Source of the DNA: Solidesulfovibrio aerotolerans
Lineage (GTDB): Bacteria; Desulfobacterota; Desulfovibrionia; Desulfovibrionales; Desulfovibrionaceae
Assembly (NCBI RefSeq): GCF_009856865.1
Contig: NZ_WVUD01000021.1
Location: 1-64,000 of the forward strand
Reading direction: 5' to 3'
DNA: 64,000 bases
Shown in pieces: positions 27,734 to 37,259 of the stretch. The position numbers and the translations under genes are program-made. Under the pieces are notes generated by a model. It saw only the letters and a list, made by a program, of their open reading frames with translations. It searched no databases and was not told the origin of the DNA. How positions within the stretch are numbered: position 1 is the first letter of the stretch; each line of letters opens with the position of its first letter.

Positions 27734-28522
27734 CTAGGGGGTCGGTTTCGCGGCCCCGGTTGCCGGCGTCAGGTCCACGGCACCGTAGAGGGCGCTTGAT
27801 TCGTTGGGGGTGAGCAGCCGATAGCGGCCCTGGGGCAGGTCGCCGAGACTGAGCGGACCCAGGGCAAAGCGCACGAGGGTCAGGACCGTCAGGTCCAGAT
27901 CGCGGCACATGCGCCGGATTTGCCGGTTGATCCCTTGCTTGAGTTCCAATTCCAGCACGAAGCGGTCATCAGCCGGGCGGCCCACCAGTTGGGCGCGCAC
28001 CGGGGCAAGCTGTTCGCCTTCGGCCAGCCGCATGCCGGCGGCCATGGTTTCAAGCGTTTGCGGCGTCACCCGGCCGCGCACGGCCACCTGATACCACTTG
28101 GGCATATGCCAGCGCGGATGGGCCAGGCGAAAGGCCAGTTCGCCGTCGGTGGTGAGCAGCAGCAGGCCTTCGGAAAAATAGTCCAGCCGTCCCACGGAAA
28201 AAAGCCGCCGGGACCGCCACTGTTCGGGCAGATCGTCAAACACCGTGGGCCGGCCATCGGGATCGCTGGCCGTGGTCACCACGCCGGCTTTTTTGTGGTG
28301 CATAAGGGTCAGCGGCGCAGCATCGGCCGGGGTCAGGGCCACGGGCACGCCATCCACGGCCAGAAGCGCACTGGTCGGATCGATCTTATACCCCTGTTCG
28401 ACGACGACCGTGCCATTAACCGTCACCCGGCCGGCGGCCACGAGTTCGTCGGCGCGTCGCCGGGAACAGACCCCGGCGGCGGCCAGAGCCTTGTTGATGC
28501 GCATGGTGGTTGCTGTGTCCAT
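27734..28522 (-). CDS. rluB: RsuA/RluB-family 16S/23S rRNA pseudouridine synthase
   Basis: A 262-residue enzyme with an N-terminal S4 RNA-binding domain (about 7-60, INKALAAAGVCSRRRADELV) and a pseudouridine synthase domain carrying the catalytic Asp in GRLDYFSEGLLLLT. The later block LKQGINRQIRRMCRDLDL is also typical. It isomerises uridine in ribosomal RNA. Assignment to RluB rather than RluE/RluF/RsuA is by overall similarity. The start lies 3 nt after the sensor kinase stop, so the genes are likely co-transcribed. Confidence 0.85.
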   Translation of the reverse strand: MDTATTMRINKALAAAGVCSRRRADELVAAGRVTVNGTVVVEQGYKIDPTSALLAVDGVPVALTPADAAPLTLMHHKKAGVVTTASDPDGRPTVFDDLPEQWRSRRLFSVGRLDYFSEGLLLLTTDGELAFRLAHPRWHMPKWYQVAVRGRVTPQTLETMAAGMRLAEGEQLAPVRAQLVGRPADDRFVLELELKQGINRQIRRMCRDLDLTVLTLVRFALGPLSLGDLPQGRYRLLTPNESSALYGAVDLTPATGAAKPTP

Positions 28523-28525
28523 AGG

Positions 28526-29656
28526 TCAGGCCGGCAGGGTCAGGGAAAAGCGTGTGCCGCCACCCTCGGTCGAAGTGAAGGAAACCTCGCCCCCCAGGCA
28601 TTGGCGGGCGAAAAGGCGCATACTGTACGTGCCAAAGCCACGGTCCGGCCCCTTGGTGGAAAACCCTCTTTCGAAAAGACGCATCTGCACCTCTTCGGAC
28701 AGCACGGCCGGGTTGTGGACCCACAGGGAGACGCTGCCCGGGGCGCTGTCACAGCCAAGGGTCACTGTCTCGCCCGCAGCCGAAGCTTCCAGGGCGTTTT
28801 TGATCATGTTGACCAGGATGCGCCGGATGATACGGCCATCCGAGGAAAAGACCCTGGCCTGGGCCAACGGATCAATCAGGAGTTGACGCGAACCACCAGG
28901 ATTAAACGCCTGGCAGGAGGCCGCCAGGTAGGCGAGCATTTCCCGGGAATCGATGGCCGAAAAGGCTTCGTGGTATTCCTTGGCTTCCACGGTCAAAAAA
29001 TCCCGCTGGGTCTCGATAATGTCCTCAATGTCTTCGATGCCGCGCCGCATCAGGTTCAAATCTTCGGCGTAGTCTGCCGGCAGATCCAGGGTCATGAGAT
29101 GATTAAGGCCCTTGACGCCGGTGAGGGCGTTGGCCAGATCGTGGAAAAAGATGCGTTCAAAGCCGCGTAAGGCTTTTTCATGGGCGATGTCGACGATGGA
29201 ATAGAGCATCAACTCATGCCCTTCAATCGTCATGGGTGCGGCCCAGACTTGCAGATTGAGGGCTTCCAGGGTGGTCTTGCCGAGGCGATTGATGGCGCAT
29301 TCCTGGGTGTCGCGCTCGCCCTTGAGGCTTTTGACCACGGCCTGGGCCTGGCCGCAGTACTGGCAAAAGCGTGTTGTGCCGCATCCGCCCGGATCAATCG
29401 TGGCGTGCTCGCAGCCCAGAGCTTCACCCACGCGCAGGCCCATGACCGCGTCGATGTCCGGCTGGCCTGTCATCGCGACGAAACGGGCATTGGCGTAGAC
29501 GATCTGCCGGGTCTGGTTGACGATAATCACCGCCAAGGGCATCAGCGACAGGGTGACGGCTGAGGGCGATTGGGCAATATCGTTGGAGATGCGTTCGATG
29601 ACGTCCTGGTTAAGACGTTCGGCCGGCAAAAAAAACGTGGGGAGTACTTCGTCCAT
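28526..29656 (-). CDS. PAS-domain sensor histidine kinase with Cys-rich PAS insert
   Basis: A 376-residue soluble kinase. A PAS domain (about 30-150) contains a cysteine set C-x9-C-x5-C-x2-C (GCGTTRFCQYCG), which could bind zinc or an Fe-S cluster. The phosphoacceptor region reads FFHDLANALTGVKGL, and the ATPase domain has N-box NMIKNALEASAAG and a G-box near GFGTYSMRLFARQ. No membrane segment or receiver is present, and no response regulator is adjacent. The ATG at 29656 has a ccagga site about 8 nt upstream; the open frame continues upstream but overlaps yedF. It may report redox state or metal. Confidence 0.85.
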   Translation of the reverse strand: MDEVLPTFFLPAERLNQDVIERISNDIAQSPSAVTLSLMPLAVIIVNQTRQIVYANARFVAMTGQPDIDAVMGLRVGEALGCEHATIDPGGCGTTRFCQYCGQAQAVVKSLKGERDTQECAINRLGKTTLEALNLQVWAAPMTIEGHELMLYSIVDIAHEKALRGFERIFFHDLANALTGVKGLNHLMTLDLPADYAEDLNLMRRGIEDIEDIIETQRDFLTVEAKEYHEAFSAIDSREMLAYLAASCQAFNPGGSRQLLIDPLAQARVFSSDGRIIRRILVNMIKNALEASAAGETVTLGCDSAPGSVSLWVHNPAVLSEEVQMRLFERGFSTKGPDRGFGTYSMRLFARQCLGGEVSFTSTEGGGTRFSLTLPA

Positions 29657-29786
29657 AACATAATCCTGGAGGCGGCTGTCTTTTGGGGGCTGGTGACGCA
29701 CAACGGAAACCGCTGCGGTGGAAACGAAAGCGGGAACTCGCTGCGGGCCGCCGCGACGGCAACGACCCGCAAGGAACAATGTGCCG

Positions 29787-30401
29787 TCAAATTTGGATAA
29801 TTTTATCAGCCAGGTCAAGGCTGGTGACGACGTCAAGCATATTGGTCGTCTGGCCGACCTCTTTCTTGTCCAAAAGGCCGAAAAAGTCCAGGCAGGTGCC
29901 GCACACCAAAATAGAGACGCCGGCCTGCTCCAGGGCTTTGAGCTGGGCCAGCCCGGGACTGCCGGCCACAGCCAGCCGGACCCCGCCGTTGACCAGGATG
30001 ATGCGCCAGAGCTTCTCGCCCAGTTCCGGCAGGGTGGCCAGGAAATTGGCCATGAGTTTGGTTCCCAGGGCGTCGTCGCCCCGGCCGATGGTGTCGGCGG
30101 TGAGAAAGGCAACGGTTTGGCCGGCGTTTTCGCTGGCTGCGGGCGAGGGCGATGCGGCGGCGGCCGGAACCGGGGCGGCCGCGTCGCCGGCTGTGGCCGT
30201 CAGCACGGACAATCCTTCCGGCTGCTGGTCAACGACGACGGCGTAGCCGCGCTGGGAAAGAAACCGGCTGACGTTTTCCCGGGCCGCCTCGTTATCGACA
30301 AGCACGGTCAGCGTCCGGGGAGCGTCGGCCTCGACGCATTTTTTGCAGTGCAACACCGGCCCGGGGCAGGCCAGCCCCCGACAATCAAGTGATTGGTCCA
30401 T
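29787..30401 (-). CDS. yedF: YedF-like sulfurtransferase/selenium-metabolism protein
   Basis: A 204-residue protein with an N-terminal TusA-like domain (LDCRGLACPGPVLHCKKCVE, Cys-Pro-x-Pro helix) and a C-terminal DsrE-like domain (about 95-200, with VSILVCGTCLDFFGL). An Ala/Pro linker joins them. This two-domain layout matches proteins annotated as sulfurtransferase-like selenium metabolism protein YedF. It may handle persulfide sulfur or selenium; the exact reaction is not established. aaggag 8 nt upstream fixes the ATG at 30401. Confidence 0.85.
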   Translation of the reverse strand: MDQSLDCRGLACPGPVLHCKKCVEADAPRTLTVLVDNEAARENVSRFLSQRGYAVVVDQQPEGLSVLTATAGDAAAPVPAAAASPSPAASENAGQTVAFLTADTIGRGDDALGTKLMANFLATLPELGEKLWRIILVNGGVRLAVAGSPGLAQLKALEQAGVSILVCGTCLDFFGLLDKKEVGQTTNMLDVVTSLDLADKIIQI

Positions 30402-30519
30402 GGCGGGTACTCCTTGGGATTTGGAGCACGGTAGCCCATAGCCCCATGGACTGGTCAAATCGAATGATCTGATGGCAGCCTTATAAGTCTATCGGGAATC
30501 GCGATGCGTTCCGGGCCCT

Positions 30520-33438
30520 CTAAAAGGGACTGGTAAACCCAAAGGTCCGGGCCAGCCACTCCATGTAGGTTTTGGCTCCGGCGCTGGCCTGGGCACCCTT
30601 AAAGGCCACCCGGGCCAGATCTTCGGCCTGGGAAATAAGTCCGGCCATGCACAGCACGTACACCCGGGCCGGGGCCAGATTGCTGGGATAGCCCAGCTCC
30701 TGGGCGCGCTTGAGCTTGGCTTCGGCCAGCAGATAGTTGCGCTCGGCCAGGGCCTTGACCCCGAGCTGGAACTCGGTTTCGGCCGAGGGCGACATGCCGG
30801 CGGCCAGGGCCTTGCCCACGATCTCGACTTTTTTGGGGTCGGATTTCATGAGCCACAGCGGCAATACCTGCAAATCCGTGCCTGAAAGTACGTAATTGAC
30901 CGCCGGCAGCGGCGGCGGCGGGGGAATCATATTGTTTAAGAATGTGTTTATGATCTGCTGGGTCTCAAACCAGGCCTCGGCTTCGGCTTTGACCGGCTGG
31001 GGCAACAGCAGGGCTGCCTCGGCCGAGTGGGCGAAGCGTTCCTTCGAGGCCATGGCGTCCATCAGCGCGTTGTGGACAGCGACGTCGCGCTGCTGGGCCT
31101 GCGGGGTTTCGGGGTAGCCGGTCAGGCGTTTGGGATAGTTGTCGGTCAGCGGCCGGGTGTCGCCGAGGTAGTCGGTGAGCGCCTGGCCGTCGAGCATGAA
31201 AAGCGCCCCGAGCTGGGCCGGCTCTTCCAGGGCGATCTGGCGCAGGCCGGGGCCGGTGACGGGGTCCTGCCACAAGCGCGAAAAATCAACGGCCGGCACA
31301 GGGCCCTTGGGCTTTTTAACGCCCACCATCATCCAGTTGAAGTTGTCGCCGGTCCACAGCGAGGTGTGCTCGAACACGTCGGCAAAGGCCTTAAGGATTG
31401 CCTTGGCGTCGCCAGGGGACAGTTCGAACACCGGCAGCCAATAGGTGACCATGCCGCCGTCGTTTAACCGATCACGCATGAGCGCGAAGTATTCCCGCGA
31501 ATAGAGATTGACCACGCCGGCCATCATGGGTGGGGGCGGCTCGGCCGTTATGATGTCGAACTTTTTGCGCGTGGCCAGCAGGAAGAACCGGCCGTCCTCC
31601 ACATGGGCGGAAACGCGGGGATCGTCCAGGGGATTGGTCCCGGGCTGGGGGTAGACCACCTTGCTGCCGGCCAGGACGTCGCGGGAGATGTCCACCACGT
31701 CGATGCGCTCCAGGCGCTTGTCCTCGACCAGGGCCGAGGCCGTGGAGCCGGTGCCGAAACAGATGAGCAGGGCGGATTTGGGATTGGGCAGCACGGCTTC
31801 GGGGAAATAGGCGAACAGCTTCATGTAGCGCCGCGCCCCCCGGTCTGTGGAGGACATGGAATAGCCGTCGGTGACCAGCCGGTAATACAAAGGCTGGCCA
31901 AGGTAATCCTTGCGCAGATACTGCAACGTGCCGGCAACACCTTCCACGGTGGCGACCAGGCTTTCGCCGTCTTTGAGAAAGTCCAGGCAGGCGCGGTTTA
32001 AATAGCCCCGCATGGCGCCGAAGGGAAAAAGGGCCAAAAACAGGGCAAAGGCAACGGTCGCTCCCTGCAAAAACCGATTGGTCCGAAACGAGGGCCAGGG
32101 CGGGGTCGGGCCGGCGCATAAAAGGGCCGGCAGGAGGTAGAGGGCGCACAGGGCGAAAAGGGATTTTTCCATGCCCATGGCCGGGATGAGGACAAAGCCG
32201 GCCACCAGCGGTCCGGCCATGGCTCCCAGGGTGTTGGCCATGGCCACCAGCCCGGCCGAGCGCGCCCGGTCGCCGACCTCGCGGTGAAACGCCTCGGCCA
32301 GGGTGGTGAACAGCAGGCCCGAGACAAAGGCGGCCGGAAACATGAGGGTCAGGGAGAGCAGCGTCACGTAGCGCCAATCCAGGGATTGGTAGCCGTCGAT
32401 GGACACGCCCGAGGCGGCTTCAAACAGGCGAAAGGATGCCAGGGCCGCCGCCCCGACGAGCAGGGCCAGGGATGCGGTGATGCGGCGTCCGTCGGCCTCG
32501 CGGCGCAGCCACCAGCCGGCGAACATGCCGCCAAGGCCGATGCCGGCCAGGATGACGGCCAGCATGACGGCAAAGGCCAGACTGGTTGAGCGCACAAAAA
32601 GTTGCAAAAACCGCGTCCAGACCACTTCCAGGGCCAGAAAGGCCCCTCCGGCCAGGAAGCCGGCCGCCAGGAGCCGTTTGGCCCGTCTGGTCAGCGGCGC
32701 GGCAGCGGAATTGGCCAGGGCGTCCTGGCGGTCCGGCTCGTCGCGAAAGCGCCGGGCAATGGCCAAGGCACCAATCGCGGCCAGGATATTAAGCCCGGCA
32801 GCAACCAGACCGGTCCCGACCAGCCCCAGCGGCCCGATAAGCACCACCTCGCCCAAAAGCGCCCCCAGGCAGGCACCCAGGGTATTGACGCCGTAGAGCC
32901 GCCCCAGGGCCGTGCCGAATTCGCCCGGTCGCCGGGCGAGCGCTTTGACCAACAGCGGCAGGGTCACGCCCATGGCCGTGGCCGGCAGCAAAAAGAGCAG
33001 AAAAGAAAAGGAAAAGCGCAAGGTGTTGAGCAGCGCCGGAGAGTCCAGGGCTGGGTGGAGCATGGCTCCGAGCCAGACCGAGAGCATGGGGAAACACAGG
33101 ACCAATAACGCCCCCCAGACGCCGACCAACAGCTCCATGGCGGCATAGAACCGCACCGGATCGAGGACGTCGCGGCCAAAGCGGGAAATGAGCGCGTTGC
33201 CAAGGGCCAGCCCGCCCATAAAGCTCGACAGCACCAGGGCGCTGGCATAAATGCCGACGCCAAAGGTCAGGCCGGCCAGATGGAACCACAAGGTCTCAAA
33301 GATCAGGGCCGAAGCGCCCGAGACCAGGAATACGGCCACAAGGACCAGACGGTCGCGGCGGGAGGCGAGAGGAGGAAGAGTCACGGCTGGCATACAGGGC
33401 CTCGGGGCAGGCCGACGCTGATTGGGAAGCGAGGACAT
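30520..33438 (-). CDS. Membrane-fused spermidine-synthase-like protein
   Basis: A 972-residue protein. Residues about 25-490 form a transporter-like bundle of about 12-14 membrane helices. A cytoplasmic Rossmann methyltransferase/aminopropyltransferase-like domain follows (about 545-760, LICFGTGSTASALVE, IDVVDISRDV). The C-terminal helical tail (about 800-970) looks TPR-like. The expected catalytic Asp region of SpeE is replaced by ITAEPPPPMMAG, so true spermidine synthase activity is doubtful. Its neighbours in the same direction are nth and pyruvoyl arginine decarboxylase, a polyamine enzyme. The start could instead be ATG 33393. Confidence 0.75.
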   Translation of the reverse strand: MSSLPNQRRPAPRPCMPAVTLPPLASRRDRLVLVAVFLVSGASALIFETLWFHLAGLTFGVGIYASALVLSSFMGGLALGNALISRFGRDVLDPVRFYAAMELLVGVWGALLVLCFPMLSVWLGAMLHPALDSPALLNTLRFSFSFLLFLLPATAMGVTLPLLVKALARRPGEFGTALGRLYGVNTLGACLGALLGEVVLIGPLGLVGTGLVAAGLNILAAIGALAIARRFRDEPDRQDALANSAAAPLTRRAKRLLAAGFLAGGAFLALEVVWTRFLQLFVRSTSLAFAVMLAVILAGIGLGGMFAGWWLRREADGRRITASLALLVGAAALASFRLFEAASGVSIDGYQSLDWRYVTLLSLTLMFPAAFVSGLLFTTLAEAFHREVGDRARSAGLVAMANTLGAMAGPLVAGFVLIPAMGMEKSLFALCALYLLPALLCAGPTPPWPSFRTNRFLQGATVAFALFLALFPFGAMRGYLNRACLDFLKDGESLVATVEGVAGTLQYLRKDYLGQPLYYRLVTDGYSMSSTDRGARRYMKLFAYFPEAVLPNPKSALLICFGTGSTASALVEDKRLERIDVVDISRDVLAGSKVVYPQPGTNPLDDPRVSAHVEDGRFFLLATRKKFDIITAEPPPPMMAGVVNLYSREYFALMRDRLNDGGMVTYWLPVFELSPGDAKAILKAFADVFEHTSLWTGDNFNWMMVGVKKPKGPVPAVDFSRLWQDPVTGPGLRQIALEEPAQLGALFMLDGQALTDYLGDTRPLTDNYPKRLTGYPETPQAQQRDVAVHNALMDAMASKERFAHSAEAALLLPQPVKAEAEAWFETQQIINTFLNNMIPPPPPLPAVNYVLSGTDLQVLPLWLMKSDPKKVEIVGKALAAGMSPSAETEFQLGVKALAERNYLLAEAKLKRAQELGYPSNLAPARVYVLCMAGLISQAEDLARVAFKGAQASAGAKTYMEWLARTFGFTSPF

Positions 33439-33471
33439 CCCGGGCGGCGGCGCAGGGGGATAGTAACGTGG

Positions 33472-34104
33472 TCAAACCCCGAGTTTGGGGCAGATGTCGT
33501 CCAGAACACAGCTGTCGCACCGGGGCTTGCGGGCCTTGCACACCTCGCGACCAAAAAGGACCAGCAGATGGTTGATCTCGCCGTAGGCGGCGCGCGGGAA
33601 CAGCGGCATTAAATCTTTCTCAATGATGACCGGGTTTTCCGATGTCGTCAAGCCCATACGGAAGGCCAGGCGGCGCACATGGGTGTCCACGGCGATGCCA
33701 ACGTTTAGGCCCAGGGCGTTGGACAACACGATGTTGGCGGTTTTGCGGGCAACGCCGGGCAGGGCGGTCAGTTCGGCCATGGAGGCCGGAATCCTGCCTT
33801 CGTGCCTGGCCATGAGCAGCTTGGCGGCGGCGACGAGATTCTTGGCCTTTTGCCGGAAAAAGCCGGTGGCGTGGACCACACCTTCGACTGCGGCCACGTC
33901 AGCCTGGGCCAGGGAAGACGGATCGGGCCAACGGCTGAAAAAGCCGGGCGTGACGGTATTGACCCGGGCGTCGGTGCATTGGGCGGCAAGAACCGTCGCC
34001 ACGAGAAGCTCGTAGGCGTTGTGGTGGACAAGCGCCGGCTCGGGATGGGGAAAAACCGTCCGCAGCCGGGCGTGGATCAGGGTGGCGCGGGCAGCCGCGT
34101 CCAT
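33472..34104 (-). CDS. nth: Endonuclease III (DNA glycosylase/AP lyase)
   Basis: A 210-residue base-excision repair enzyme that removes oxidised pyrimidines. The helix-hairpin-helix ALPGVARKTANIVL contains the catalytic Lys, the catalytic Asp is in VDTHVRRLA, and the [4Fe-4S] loop is C-x6-C-x2-C-x5-C at the C-terminus. The ATG at 34104 has GGAG about 9 nt upstream; the frame is open further upstream but that part overlaps pdaD. It lies 67 nt downstream of pdaD and 33 nt upstream of the membrane-fused SpeE-like gene. Confidence 0.94.
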   Translation of the reverse strand: MDAAARATLIHARLRTVFPHPEPALVHHNAYELLVATVLAAQCTDARVNTVTPGFFSRWPDPSSLAQADVAAVEGVVHATGFFRQKAKNLVAAAKLLMARHEGRIPASMAELTALPGVARKTANIVLSNALGLNVGIAVDTHVRRLAFRMGLTTSENPVIIEKDLMPLFPRAAYGEINHLLVLFGREVCKARKPRCDSCVLDDICPKLGV

Positions 34105-34171
34105 TACCGGAATCTCCGGTTGGTCGCGGCTGCCGGCCAAACGAGGGTTGCCCCGGGAAGTCCCATACGGG

Positions 34172-34726
34172 CTAGGGAATGAACACCACCGCCGAGATGG
34201 TCGTGGTCCACATGCCCGTTTCACCGGTGGTGACGCAGGGCATGGAGGCGGAGTCGATGATTTTGCCGCTCATGAGGTAGGTCTGGCGGCGTTCATCGTA
34301 GGCCGTCTCGGGATCGAAATCGATGCCAAGGGTGGTGGCCAGCATGGTGGAGGCCAGATCCTCGGCAAAGTCGCCGATCTCCTGTTCTTCGGAGCCAAAG
34401 CCGGTGTGCTCGGAGATGTAGCCGTAGTTGGATTTGTCGGCCGGGAAGGCCATGCCCACGGCAGAGCCGACCAGGCGGTTTTTTTCGTCGGTGGCGTTGC
34501 GCGCCATGACGCAGAAGGTGATCTGCCCGGGGCTCAGCAGCTTGACACCCTCTTCCGGGGTCAGCAGCTGGCAGTGGGGCGGATAAATGCTCGACACGTA
34601 AACCAAGTTCAGCTTTTCGATGCCAGCCTCACGAAGCGCCAGCTCAAAAGACTGCAGCTTGTTTTTGTGGCGGCCGACGCCCTTGGTGAAAAACGCCTTG
34701 GTGGGAACGGAAGAGCCTGGAAGCAT
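34172..34726 (-). CDS. pdaD: Pyruvoyl-dependent arginine decarboxylase
   Basis: A 184-residue proenzyme converting arginine to agmatine, the first step of one polyamine route. The self-cleavage site that makes the pyruvoyl group is the Ser-Ser pair in [14 protein letters not shown] (about residues 45-46). The C-terminal [17 protein letters not shown] matches the family. An AGAGGA site lies before the ATG. The gene sits in a run with argS, whose product also uses arginine, and precedes a SpeE-like protein. No agmatinase or speB gene is seen in the window. Confidence 0.92.
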   Translation of the reverse strand: MLPGSSVPTKAFFTKGVGRHKNKLQSFELALREAGIEKLNLVYVSSIYPPHCQLLTPEEGVKLLSPGQITFCVMARNATDEKNRLVGSAVGMAFPADKSNYGYISEHTGFGSEEQEIGDFAEDLASTMLATTLGIDFDPETAYDERRQTYLMSGKIIDSASMPCVTTGETGMWTTTISAVVFIP

Positions 34727-34774
34727 GGGCAGTCCTCTTTATGCACTCAGATTTGCCGCGAAAGCGGGCAATCC

Positions 34775-35542
34775 TCATAAGGGTTTTTTGCCGAGAAGTA
34801 TAGAACCTTTTTCGCCGGTCCGCTTGAGGGAATCGGTAATCTCCGCGTCAGAGCCTTTGATCTGGATGGTTACCCGGAACACTTTGCTGTTATTGGATTT
34901 TGCTTCGGTGACCGAAGCTGTGATCCCTTTTTTGGCCAACTGTTTGACATGGGTCTCCGCCTGCTCCCTGGCTGGGAACGAGGCAACCTGGTAGGTGGCG
35001 GCATAACGCACCGAGGCCTTTTTGTCGAAGGGCATTTTGGGCTCGACTTTGGCCGCTGCCACTGCTTTGGGCTCATCGGGCACGGCTTTGGGGGCCGGTG
35101 CGGCCGGTGCGGCCGGTGCGGCCGTTCGGGCCGGGGCCACGGGCCGCACTTCCGTCAGGTCGTGGGGCTTGGCCGGGGGAGCGGTCTTTTTTGGGTCGGC
35201 CGCAGCCTTGGACTCGGGCACAGACCCGCCTTCGCTGCCGGGTTGGCCGTGGATATCCTCCATAAATTGCAGATCTTCGGGCTTGAGCACCGAAGGCGGG
35301 GCCTGGGACGTGGTATTGTCCGGCATCCGGGCTTCGGTGGTCGGCATGATCTGGGCGAGCTGGGGCACGGCCGCCTCGGGCTTGTAGCCCCGGCCGACCA
35401 GGATGCCGAGTATAAAGACCCAGCACATGCCGAGAACCACCACGATGCCGACGGATACCACGCCGGACGTGCTGATCTCGAAGGTGAACTTGCGGGGGCC
35501 GCCGTTTTCGCGGGTCGCGTTGAGTCTGCTTAAAAGCTTCAT
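34775..35542 (-). CDS. SPOR-domain inner-membrane protein
   Basis: A 255-residue bitopic protein: a short cytoplasmic N-terminus, one membrane helix (about 30-50, GIVVVLGMCWVFILGILVG), a long Pro/Ala-rich periplasmic linker (about 60-175) and a C-terminal SPOR domain (about 178-250, YQVASFPAREQAETHVKQLA). SPOR domains bind denuded septal peptidoglycan, so a division-site role is likely. No ribosome site is obvious. It follows argS closely and lies upstream of pdaD. Confidence 0.85.
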   Translation of the reverse strand: MKLLSRLNATRENGGPRKFTFEISTSGVVSVGIVVVLGMCWVFILGILVGRGYKPEAAVPQLAQIMPTTEARMPDNTTSQAPPSVLKPEDLQFMEDIHGQPGSEGGSVPESKAAADPKKTAPPAKPHDLTEVRPVAPARTAAPAAPAAPAPKAVPDEPKAVAAAKVEPKMPFDKKASVRYAATYQVASFPAREQAETHVKQLAKKGITASVTEAKSNNSKVFRVTIQIKGSDAEITDSLKRTGEKGSILLGKKPL

Positions 35543-35599
35543 GGGGGAATGATTCCTCGCCGACGTATAGGGCCTAAACGCGAGGCGTTGTCAATATGG

Positions 35600-37255
35600 T
35601 TACATGGCGTCGGGAGCGCAGACGCCCAGCAAATCCAGGCCGTTTCGCACCACCTGGGCCACGGCCTCAAGCAGGCGCAGGCGGGCGGCGGTTGTCGCCT
35701 CGTCCCCGGCGGTCAGCACGGGGTTTACCGTATAGTAGCGGTGCAGCCGGGCTGCCAGATCGCGCAGATAAAAGCTCACCAGGTGGGGCGAGAACGATCT
35801 GGCGGCGTTGGCCACGGTGTCCGGGTACTGTTCAAGCAGGCGCAGCAACTCCAGGTCTTCGCCCGTGTCCAGGCGCGCCAGAAGGTCGGTGGTGGCCTCG
35901 GGCACGGTCAGGCCGCGTTCGGCCGCCTTGGCAAACAGCGATTTGACCCGGGCGTGGGCATATTGGACGTAGTAGACCGGGTTGTCCATGGACTTTTGCG
36001 TGACCGCGTCCAGGTCGAAGTCCAGATGGCTGTCGGATTTGCGCGACAAGAACATGAACCGGGCCGCATCCGCGCCGACTTCGGCCACCACGTCGGCCAG
36101 GGTCTCGAACTTGCCGGCCCGGGTGGACATGGCGATCTGCTCGCCACCTTTGAGCAGATTGACAAGCTGGACCAGGATGACCTTGAGGCTGGCTTCGGGG
36201 TCGCGGCCAAGCGCGGCCACACAGGCCTTCATGCGCGGCACGTAGCCGTGGTGGTCGGCTCCCCAGATGTCCACCACCACGTCAAAGCCCCGGCGGAACT
36301 TGTCGGCGTGGTAGGCGATGTCCGAGGCGAAATAGGTCAGTTCGCCGCCGGATTTGACTAAGACCCGGTCCTTGTCGTCGCCAAAGGTGGTGGAGGCAAA
36401 CCAAAAGGCCCCGTCTTTGTCATAGGCGAGATTTTTCTCGCGCAGGTCGGCAAAGGCGGCGTCCACGGCTCCGGCGGCCAGCAGCGTCGATTCCGGGAAC
36501 CAGACCTCGTGGCCGACCCGGAAGTCGGTCAGATCTTTTTTGATGCCGGCCAGGATTTCCCGCTCGCCGTGCAGGCGGCAGATATCGGTGGCCTCGTCTT
36601 GGGGCATGGTCAGCAGCGTGCGACCGTGTTGGTCGATGAGTTCCTTGGCCAAATCTTTGATGTAGTCGCCCCGGTAGTAGTCCTCGGGTTCGGCCACGGT
36701 TTCGCCCAGCAGTTCGCGGCAGCGGTAGAGAATGGACTGCCCCAGGATGCGCATCTGGCGGCCGGCGTCGTTGATGTAATACTCGGTTTCAACGCTATAC
36801 CCGGCCGCGCGCAGCACCCGGGCCAGACTGTCGCCCACGGCCGCACCGCGTCCGTGGCCGATATGCAGCGGCCCGGTGGGGTTGGCCGAGACGTATTCCA
36901 CCTGGACCCGCACACCCTGGCCGATGGCGCAGCGGCCGTAGGCCTCGCCGGCCCGACCGACTTCCAGGACCGTCTCCTGCCAGAAGCCCGGGGTGAAGGC
37001 GACGTTTAAAAAACCCGGCCCGGCCACGCTGACCGCTGCCAGCCTCGGATCGGAGGCCAGGCTTTGGCGCAGGGCCTCGGCCAGTTCGCGCGGCGGCTTT
37101 TTGGCGGCCTTGGCAGCCATCATGGCCACGTTGGTGGCCAGATCGCCATGGGTCTTGTCCCGGGGCGGCTCGATGGTGGTCTTGGCCGGCCAGGCAATGT
37201 CCTGGGCCGCCAGGGCGCTTTGAAGCAGTTCGCGCAAAATATCGGTGGCGCGCAT
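35600..37255 (-). CDS. argS: Arginyl-tRNA synthetase
   Basis: A 551-residue class I synthetase. The HIGH motif is in SANPTGPLHIGHGRGA, and the equivalent of KMSKS is MSTRAGKFETL as usual for this family. The DALR anticodon-binding domain fills the C-terminus. The ATG at 37255 has GGAGG 8 nt upstream. It follows the fabD stop by only 4 nt, so the two are co-transcribed. Confidence 0.97.
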   Translation of the reverse strand: MRATDILRELLQSALAAQDIAWPAKTTIEPPRDKTHGDLATNVAMMAAKAAKKPPRELAEALRQSLASDPRLAAVSVAGPGFLNVAFTPGFWQETVLEVGRAGEAYGRCAIGQGVRVQVEYVSANPTGPLHIGHGRGAAVGDSLARVLRAAGYSVETEYYINDAGRQMRILGQSILYRCRELLGETVAEPEDYYRGDYIKDLAKELIDQHGRTLLTMPQDEATDICRLHGEREILAGIKKDLTDFRVGHEVWFPESTLLAAGAVDAAFADLREKNLAYDKDGAFWFASTTFGDDKDRVLVKSGGELTYFASDIAYHADKFRRGFDVVVDIWGADHHGYVPRMKACVAALGRDPEASLKVILVQLVNLLKGGEQIAMSTRAGKFETLADVVAEVGADAARFMFLSRKSDSHLDFDLDAVTQKSMDNPVYYVQYAHARVKSLFAKAAERGLTVPEATTDLLARLDTGEDLELLRLLEQYPDTVANAARSFSPHLVSFYLRDLAARLHRYYTVNPVLTAGDEATTAARLRLLEAVAQVVRNGLDLLGVCAPDAM

Positions 37256-37259
37256 GGAA

